Assembly (NCBI GenBank): GCA_900541575.1
Contig: UQKO01000070.1
Span: 1-10,755, forward strand
Length of the DNA stretch: 10,755 nucleotides
From: an uncultured Prevotella sp.
GTDB taxonomy: Bacteria > Bacteroidota > Bacteroidia > Bacteroidales > Bacteroidaceae
Reading direction: 5' to 3'
Both the position numbers and the translations under genes were made by a program. Below, piece by piece: positions 6,637 through 10,755 of the stretch (within the stretch, counting starts at the first letter, position 1; the number at the start of each line of letters is the position of its first letter). Under the pieces are notes generated by a model, which had not been told where the DNA came from, did no database searches, and worked only from the letters and a program-made list of their open reading frames with translations.

Positions 6637-7800
6637 TTATTCCACCGTTACATAACTTGCCAAGCGCTTGGCCTTGTCGCGTATTTCGTCGAGATTGCCA
6701 TCGAGCGGTCCATTGCATACGACCACTCCCATACGTCGATTGATGCGTGTGGTGGGTTTGCCAAAGATGCGAATGTCGGCATCTTCCTCGCAGGTGCGCT
6801 CAATGCCTTTATACTGGGGCTCTTCATTGCTTGCAATGGGCGAGAGGATTACGGCACTCGCTCCGATGCGCATTTGCTTGATGCAAGGGATGGGAAGTCC
6901 CAATACAGCGCGAGCATGAAGTTCAAATTCGTTGAAGTTTTGCGTGCCAGCGAGTGTGACCATACCCGTGTCGTGTGGACGCGGAGAAAGTTCAGAGAAA
7001 TAGACACCATCCTTATGGCTAAGGAAGAACTCTACGCCCCAAATGCCAGCACCTGTCAGTGCACGTGTTACTTTCTCTGCCATGCGCTCGGCTTCGGCCA
7101 AATGTTCGGGAGCAATGTGAGCGGGTTGGAAACTTTCTCTATAATCACCGCCTTTCTGTACGTGCCCTATGGGAGGGCAGAATAGCGTAGGACCATTCTT
7201 CTGTGTCACCGTGAGGAGTGTGATTTCGCTGTCGAAGTGGATAAACTCTTCAATGATAACCTCGTGAATGTCGCCTCGGCTGCCTTCCATGGCATACTCC
7301 CAAGCGTGTTGCAAATCATCCGTGTTGCGCACAAGCGATTGTCCCTTGCCCGACGACGACATGAGCGGTTTTACCACACAAGGAAAGCCTATCTCTTTGG
7401 AGTGTTCCACGAGTTGAGCATAAGAAGTGGCGTAGAAGTATTTCGCCGTTTTTAGTCCCAATTCCTTGGCTGCGAGGTCGCGAATGGCCTTGCGGTTCAT
7501 TGTATAATTGACGGCGCGAGCTGAGGGAACTACTTGGATGCCTTCCTCTTCAAACTCATAAAGGCGTTCGGTGCGGATGGCTTCAATCTCGGGCACGATG
7601 AGGTCGGGGTGATGCTTCTCGACTACCCGTTCAAGTGCTTCGCCGTCGAGCATGGAAAATACTTCAAACTCGTCGGCCACTTGCATGGCGGGAGCTCCAG
7701 CATAAGAATCACAAGCAATGACGTGCTGTCCCAAACGTTGGGCGGCAATGGTAAACTCTTTTCCTAGCTCTCCTGAGCCAAGAAGCAAAATCTTTTTCAT
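6637..7800 (-). CDS. purT: Formate-dependent phosphoribosylglycinamide formyltransferase (GAR transformylase 2)
   Basis: The enzyme makes formyl-GAR from GAR, formate and ATP, a folate-independent third step of purine synthesis. The protein is 387 aa (E. coli 392). It shows the N-terminal nucleotide-binding-like LLLGSGELGKE (5-15), then the ATP-grasp domain with KPLMSSSGKGQS (Lys144), EEFIHFDSEITLLT (184-197), the metal ligands VEFF (Glu257) and SELSPRPHDTGMVT (Glu270), and the C-terminal RMGVV region. It stands alone, with no other pur genes nearby, between its own -7 box and terminator. The ATG is at the expected place for the family (MKKILLLGSGE). Confidence 0.96.
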   Translation of the reverse strand: MKKILLLGSGELGKEFTIAAQRLGQHVIACDSYAGAPAMQVADEFEVFSMLDGEALERVVEKHHPDLIVPEIEAIRTERLYEFEEEGIQVVPSARAVNYTMNRKAIRDLAAKELGLKTAKYFYATSYAQLVEHSKEIGFPCVVKPLMSSSGKGQSLVRNTDDLQHAWEYAMEGSRGDIHEVIIEEFIHFDSEITLLTVTQKNGPTLFCPPIGHVQKGGDYRESFQPAHIAPEHLAEAERMAEKVTRALTGAGIWGVEFFLSHKDGVYFSELSPRPHDTGMVTLAGTQNFNEFELHARAVLGLPIPCIKQMRIGASAVILSPIASNEEPQYKGIERTCEEDADIRIFGKPTTRINRRMGVVVCNGPLDGNLDEIRDKAKRLASYVTVE

Positions 7801-7831
7801 TTTGAAGATAGATTAGTATGTTAAGTATCTG

Positions 7832-7839
7832 CAAAGTTA
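7832..7839 (-). promoter_or_regulatory. -7 promoter element for purT
   Basis: On the minus strand this reads TAACTTTG followed by CA, an exact match to TAnnTTTG, about 32 nt before the purT ATG. No clear -33 element or regulator site is visible. Confidence 0.6.
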
Positions 7840-7875
7840 CACTTTTTAAGTCGAAAATGGGGATGCTTCTCTTAG

Positions 7876-7912
7876 AAAAATAGAGGAACTTAGCGTTTTG
7901 CTAAGTTCCTCT
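7876..7912 (-). terminator. Strong intrinsic terminator, minus strand
   Basis: A perfect 13-bp stem (7882-7894 with 7900-7912) has a 5-nt loop. On the minus strand it is followed by ATTTTT; on the plus strand there is no T-tract. It must therefore end a transcript arriving from the right, and the only candidates are the short ORF at 7970-8128 and, beyond it, the sigma factor gene. Confidence 0.87.
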
Positions 7913-7969
7913 GTTCAAACCATCTTTTGTTTCGTTGCTAAATCGTTGTTCTTTATGTAGAACCGCCCT

Positions 7970-8128
7970 TTAGCAATTATTAATGCTCTTGCGAGCCAAT
8001 TCATGTGCGGTTATGCGAGCCGCTGTTTCGTTGTGTAGAGTCGGGGAGTAGAGGCGAGCAAAGGCGCTGAGAAAGAACAAGCTTTCTGCACTAGGTCTGT
8101 TGCTCTTTTCAAGAGTAGAATGATTCAT
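7970..8128 (-). CDS. Small hypothetical protein (52 aa)
   Basis: An ATG-to-TAA frame of 53 codons ends 58 nt before a strong minus-strand terminator, which is the main reason to believe it is expressed. The product begins MNHSTLEKSNRPSAESLFFL and continues with SAFARLYSP, then a polar, Ala-rich stretch likely to be helical. It has no signal peptide, membrane segment or metal motif. From memory, the pattern PSxxxLxFxxxFARxY resembles short uncharacterised Bacteroidales proteins often encoded just after ECF sigma factor genes; I could not verify this. The nearest upstream gene on this strand is indeed an ECF sigma factor, but about 830 nt of repeat-rich DNA separates them. The promoter is not clear: the best -7-like match, AATTTTTG at 8275-8282, has one mismatch. 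Function unknown. Confidence 0.55.
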   Translation of the reverse strand: MNHSTLEKSNRPSAESLFFLSAFARLYSPTLHNETAARITAHELARKSINNC

Positions 8129-8185
8129 AGGCTTACGTCTGTTTGCATATTGACATAGAAGATAAGTTTCGGATCGGCATGGATC

Positions 8186-8199
8186 GTGAGTAAACTCAC
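8186..8199. repeat. Short perfect palindrome GTGAGT-AA-ACTCAC
   Basis: A 6-bp perfect dyad with a 2-nt centre lies 58 nt upstream of the 52-aa ORF start. It could be a protein-binding site or a small leader hairpin in the minus-strand transcript; nothing in the sequence decides between these. Confidence 0.4.
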
Positions 8200-8294
8200 A
8201 ACTCTGCGTTCACCTTGTATTATCCTTACTTTGTCTATAATAACGCAGCATTTACTCGTTTCGTATAGCAAGAGCAAAAATTTTACTTAACTTT

Positions 8295-8401
8295 CGTATT
8301 TAGCAAGGGCGGGCTGAATTATCGTGCAAGTTGAATGCAATCAAGTTTGCTTGAATTGCTGAGACGCAGCCGATAATGACGGGCTGAATCATCGTGCAAG
8401 T
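8295..8401. repeat. Degenerate heads of the REP element with a 21-bp direct repeat
   Basis: Positions 8295-8317 resemble the left end of the element at 8517 (ATTTAGCAAGGGCGGGCTGAA) but lack the AGCCC half of the palindrome. A 21-nt sequence beginning GGGCTGAATTATCG occurs at 8311-8331 and again, with one change, at 8381-8401, exactly 70 bp apart. Between them lies a small bulged hairpin around 8338-8358. These look like broken relics of the same REP family. Confidence 0.6.
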
Positions 8402-8516
8402 GTCCGGAAGTTGCAACAATCACCAGTCAGCACAGATATATTAACTCAAGTTTTCTCTAAAGAAAGTCGTTTCCTTATCTCGCGGGCATGTGGTTGGAAA
8501 TACTCATCTTAAATTC

Positions 8517-8919
8517 GGATTTAGCAAGTGCGGGCTGAAAGCCCAATGGAGCACATAGCCCAGGGCAAGCGAAGCGACACCCTGGGTAATCCCACAACAA
8601 ATAATATTGACGCGCCCTGAAAGGGCAAAAGCATTAAGACATGACAAAATGGTTATGGTGTATTTTCTGTCAGCCAGTCGATTGTTGATAAAACGTTAGA
8701 TTATATAAATAATCAAGAAATGCATCACAAACGATTCTCGTTTCAAGACGAGTACAGACAATTCTTGTTATCATACGGCGTAGAATACGACGAGGCGTAT
8801 GTGTCTAAGGATTAAGGCTTTTGCCCTTACAGGGCGTAACAACACTACCCACGGAAAGCCCAGGGCGTTGCCCTGGGCTATGTGATCCATTGGGCTTTCA
8901 GCCCGCTCATATTAAATCC
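8517..8919. mobile_element. REP-flanked RAYT-derived element A (non-autonomous)
   Basis: The element is bounded by inverted GGATTTA (8517-8523) and TAAATCC (8913-8919), each followed inward by the palindrome GGGCT-N3-AGCCC (8532-8544 and 8892-8904). Further palindromes on the left are CCCAGGG/CCCTGGG (8559-8565 with 8580-8586) and GCCCT-GAA-AGGGC (8614-8626). On the right are GCCCT-TAC-AGGGC (8823-8835) and the perfect 10-bp AGCCCAGGGC/GCCCTGGGCT hairpin (8857-8879). Between the two palindrome clusters is the 3' part of a Y1 transposase gene. This is the layout of REP sequences around a REP-associated tyrosine transposase, reduced to a deletion derivative. It begins 36 nt past the sigma factor stop codon. 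Confidence 0.78.
8642..8815 (+). pseudogene. 3' remnant of a Y1 (IS200-like/RAYT) transposase gene
   Basis: After a TGA at 8642-8644 the frame reads QNGYGVFSVSQS, then TLDYINNQEMHHKRFSFQDE and ends YGVEYDEAYVSKD before a TAA at 8813-8815: 56 residues. This matches the C-terminal third of Bacteroidota Y1 transposases, whose common form is WQxGYGxFS ... YIxNQExHH ... EYxxFL ... VEYDExY. The catalytic Tyr and the Gln four residues later (Y-x3-Q, codon 20 at 8702-8704) are preserved. The HUH histidine motif and everything before it are missing. The TGA aligns with the conserved Trp of WQxGYG, and the copy at 10579-10664 has TGG there, so it is probably a Trp-to-stop mutation. No function is expected. 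Confidence 0.82.
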
Positions 8920-8955
8920 TTTGCAAACTTAGAGAAAGCTAAGTATATTAATATT

Positions 8956-9549
8956 TCACTCAGCAGTCAGTGTAATGTGGTGGCGTTCGGCCATCTTGCG
9001 CATATTGATGATACCATAGCGCATACGTCCTAGGGCTGTGTTGATGCTTACTCCCGTTATGTCCGAAATCTCCTTAAAACTCAAATCTTGATAGATTCTC
9101 ATAAAGACTACTTCGCGCTGATCGGCGGGTAGATGCTCCATGAGGCGTTGCACGTCGCGTAGTATCTGCTCATTGGCCATCTCGTTCTCATGGTTGTTTA
9201 TGGTGAGATTCGTAAGTCCTTGCCAACTATTCTCTTTCTCATCTTCATAGACTAAAAGCTCACTTTGTTCCACTCGAAATTGGTCGATGAGCAGATTGTG
9301 GGCGATGCGTGTGAGCCAGGCGTAAAATTTCCCAGTCTCCTGATAGCGTCCTTGGCGTAGGGTGATAATTGCCTTGACAAACGTCTCTTGAAAGAGGTCG
9401 TCTGCCATATCATCGTTTTTTGTATAAAAGGAAATATAGGAATAGAGCCTATCTTTATAGCGTAACAAAAGCTCGTCAAAAGCTTCATTCTGACCAGCGC
9501 AAAAATAACGTACCAACTCGTTGTCGGCCATGTTGCTATATGTTGTCAT
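8956..9549 (-). CDS. ECF-type RNA polymerase sigma factor
   Basis: A 197-aa sigma-70 family protein of the extracytoplasmic function type, with only regions 2 and 4. Region 2 spans about 24-92, including the core-binding DMADDLFQETFVKA (47-60) and the -10-recognising FYAWLTRIAHNLLIDQFR (75-92). A variable acidic linker (about 95-128) follows. Region 4 spans about 130-187, with LPADQREVVFMRIYQDLSFK and the helix-turn-helix ISDITGVSINTALGRMRYG. Region 3 is absent. No anti-sigma gene, TonB receptor or SusC/D pair lies next to it, so it is not of the FecI-like paired class as far as this window shows. Its own promoter is visible upstream. The start could also be Met7, but the full frame fits the family length. 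Confidence 0.93.
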   Translation of the reverse strand: MTTYSNMADNELVRYFCAGQNEAFDELLLRYKDRLYSYISFYTKNDDMADDLFQETFVKAIITLRQGRYQETGKFYAWLTRIAHNLLIDQFRVEQSELLVYEDEKENSWQGLTNLTINNHENEMANEQILRDVQRLMEHLPADQREVVFMRIYQDLSFKEISDITGVSINTALGRMRYGIINMRKMAERHHITLTAE

Positions 9550-9671
9550 TACTTTTTAGAGATTGGTTTGAAGTAATGTCTTTTCGATAGGCTTTTACGT
9601 TTATGGATGAGTAATTCGCAGTCTGAGCTTTATTCTCGTTTGTGCTCCATGCTGCATTTTTTCTAATGCTG

Positions 9672-9701
9672 CAAATATAGTACATTTTGTTTTAATAACA
9701 A
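9672..9701 (-). promoter_or_regulatory. Sigma factor gene promoter (-33 and -7)
   Basis: On the minus strand TTG (9699-9701) is followed by a 19-nt spacer and TATATTTG (9672-9679), matching both halves and the spacing of the Bacteroidota housekeeping promoter. It would give a leader of about 115 nt before the ATG at 9549. This is the best-formed promoter in the window. Confidence 0.7.
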
Positions 9702-9905
9702 GATTCTCGTGCAATATTTTATTCCTTTTCTCGTTGAATCTGTTTTTGGGGAGATTGGTTAGGAAGGGTGGACGTGTTATGGGCAAAATCAATCTATTAT
9801 TCATATTTCGGGTTTGATAAAGCGGGCTTTTAGTCCACCTTTACTATTCAGTCAGGGTGAACGGATTTTGATTCGTTTGTCCTACAATCGTCATCTTTTT
9901 GTCTG

Positions 9906-10015
9906 CCGAACGGCAGTATTAGCTTTACCGGACGGCAGTGGTAGCTTTACCGGACGGCAGTGGTAGCTCTACCGGACGGCAGCGGTAGCTCTACCGGACG
10001 GCAGCGGTAGAGCTA
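9906..10015. repeat. Five tandem copies of a 22-bp hairpin-forming repeat
   Basis: The copies are 9906-9927, 9928-9949, 9950-9971, 9972-9993 and 9994-10015, with unit CCGGACGGCAGTGGTAGCTT plus TA. The first copy is the most divergent (GCCGAACGGC, TATTAG). From left to right the units shift from TTTACC to CTCTACC and from GTGG to GCGG, which increases self-pairing. The last unit forms a perfect 11-bp stem (9986-9996 with 10005-10015) around an 8-nt loop. No ORF spans it. It lies upstream of the sigma factor promoter, about 200 nt away. Confidence 0.9.
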
Positions 10016-10431
10016 TAGATCTTCAAAGAGAAACGGAATAATATAGGTTTTAGCTTAATAATGAAGCCGTTTGGAATACTTCGTTCGCTGCGTATACATT
10101 TCTCTCATTTGTGAGGGGATTTTCCTATCTATTCAAAGAGAGCAAATGCATACCTCGAAGGACTTTCAGTCTGTCCTTCCTAAGTCCGAAAAAGGTGTAA
10201 AAGTCTTGATAATCTAAGAACTACTTTCTGCGTTATGCTATCTTGTGTGGTATAAAATTGTAATTTTGCAAGAAAACAGAGTTTTCATCATTAGAAATAT
10301 TTCAATCACAATTAAACGGATGCTCTTAGCACTTCCCTTTATGTTTTTTTGTGTTTGCATGCCCTCTTCATTAGTCAAACGGATGAAATAAGTAAATGTT
10401 GAAAATTAGTTTATATCATAACTGAAGTTTC
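10016..10431. other. Non-coding stretch with weak signals
   Basis: No convincing gene is seen in these ~400 nt. A hairpin GAAGGAC/GTCCTTC (10157-10163 with 10173-10179) holds CTTTCAG, the same core as the nearby REP palindromes. A TAATTTTG box (10261-10268, plus strand) fits the -7 consensus, but the nearest TTG upstream is at only 15-nt spacing. It is followed by a 23-codon ORF (10320-10391) whose reality is doubtful. Confidence 0.4.
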
Positions 10432-10541
10432 GGATTTAGCAAGGGCGGGCTGAAAGCCCAATGGTGCACATAGCCCAGGGCAAGCGAAGCGACACCCTGG
10501 GTATCACGCGTTGGAGTAGTCGCGCCCTGTAGGGGCAAAAG

Positions 10542-10590
10542 CCTTAATCCTTAATCCTTAATCCTTAATCCTTAATCCTTAATCCTTAAA
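10542..10590. repeat. 7-bp tandem repeat (CCTTAAT x6 + CCTTAAA)
   Basis: Seven perfect-length units span 49 nt; the last ends in AAA. On the minus strand the unit reads ATTAAGG and overlaps the GAT-TAA stop codon of the transposase remnant. The corresponding place in element A (8811-8817) has one unit only, so the array grew after the two elements separated. Confidence 0.95.
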
Positions 10591-10664
10591 CACGTTCGCC
10601 ACGTCGTATTCTACGCCGTATGATTACAAGAATTGTATGTATATTTTGCTCAATGATTGTGCCA
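10579..10664 (-). pseudogene. 3' remnant of a Y1 (IS200-like/RAYT) transposase gene, second copy
   Basis: On the minus strand the end reads SYGVEYDVANVFKD and TAA (10579-10581), preceded by YIQFL and an in-frame TAA where element A has TTA. At its other end 'KTW' precedes a short divergent piece: the ~95 nt that encode the catalytic Tyr region in A are replaced by about 14 nt. The conserved Trp codon TGG (minus strand of 10662-10664) is kept here but is TGA in A. It is a decayed fragment without function. Confidence 0.75.
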
Positions 10665-10755
10665 TGTCTTAATGCTTTTGCCCTTTCAGGGCGCGTCAAT
10701 ATTATTTGTTGTGGGATCACCCAGGGTGTCGCTTCGCTTGCCCTGGGCTATGTGC

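Larger units (their letters stand above)
10432..10755. mobile_element. REP-flanked RAYT-derived element B, inverted relative to A, cut by the window edge
   Basis: It starts with GGATTTAGCAAGGGCGGGCT (10432-10451) and the GGGCT-GAA-AGCCC palindrome (10447-10459), followed by CCCAGGG/CCCTGGG and GCCC/GGGC hairpins. It then holds a 7-bp repeat array, a shorter transposase remnant on the minus strand, and a right arm. The right arm, 10663-10755, is the reverse complement of 8551-8643 in element A with a single difference in 93 nt. The left arm is much less similar to its counterpart in A. About 35 more nt to the right would be expected to complete the terminal repeat. Confidence 0.78.

Noticed and set aside
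6616..7185. 189-codon plus-strand ORF
   Set aside because: It lies almost wholly antisense to purT, which has complete ATP-grasp motifs; the translation is Cys- and His-rich without family features.
9601..9804. 67-codon minus-strand ORF upstream of the sigma factor
   Set aside because: It overlaps the well-formed sigma factor promoter (9672-9701), has no recognisable domain and a composition like non-coding DNA.
9906..10015. CRISPR array
   Set aside because: The units are directly adjacent with no unique spacers, and no cas gene is present.

Overview
The window looks like the chromosome of a Bacteroidales bacterium, most likely a Prevotella-like member of the Bacteroidota. The evidence is the -7 promoter boxes of the form TAnnTTTG in front of nearly every gene or operon, the lack of clear Shine-Dalgarno sequences, and the types of protein encoded. 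The species cannot be named from sequence alone.

Layout. (1) Positions 1-1472 hold a tandem array of a ~571-bp unit. Each unit carries a bidirectional terminator hairpin, a long inverted repeat and a 103-nt copy of the 3' end of the adjacent rhamnose mutarotase gene. Two units are gene-less; the third runs into the intact gene. (2) Positions 1370-3498, minus strand, are a probable operon: rpe (ribulose-phosphate 3-epimerase), an NrnA-type DHH/DHHA1 phosphoesterase and a RhaM-type mutarotase. (3) Positions 3647-5473, plus strand, encode a cytoplasmic S9 serine peptidase, divergent from rpe and sharing a mirrored promoter region with it. (4) A stem-loop at 5483-5535 separates the peptidase from a convergent AEC-family transporter (5554-6462, minus). 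(5) purT (6637-7800, minus) is a single gene with its own promoter and terminator. (6) Positions 7801-8955 hold a short 52-residue ORF followed by a strong terminator, then REP-type palindromes and a decayed RAYT/IS200-like transposase element. (7) An ECF-type sigma factor lies at 8956-9549 (minus) with a recognisable promoter. (8) Positions 9550-10755 are non-coding as far as I can see. They hold a 22-bp hairpin repeat array and a second, inverted copy of the transposase-derived element, which runs off the right edge.

How the parts fit. The enzymes are housekeeping: pentose phosphate metabolism, nanoRNA/pAp turnover, deoxysugar mutarotation, peptide degradation and formate-dependent purine synthesis. 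No defence, phage or conjugation module is visible. The unusual content is between the genes: a gene-fragment tandem array, two related non-autonomous REP-flanked elements carrying the last third of a Y1 transposase (with the catalytic Tyr and Gln codons still readable in one copy), a 7-bp repeat grown at that transposase's stop codon, and a possible sigma factor/small protein operon split by these elements.
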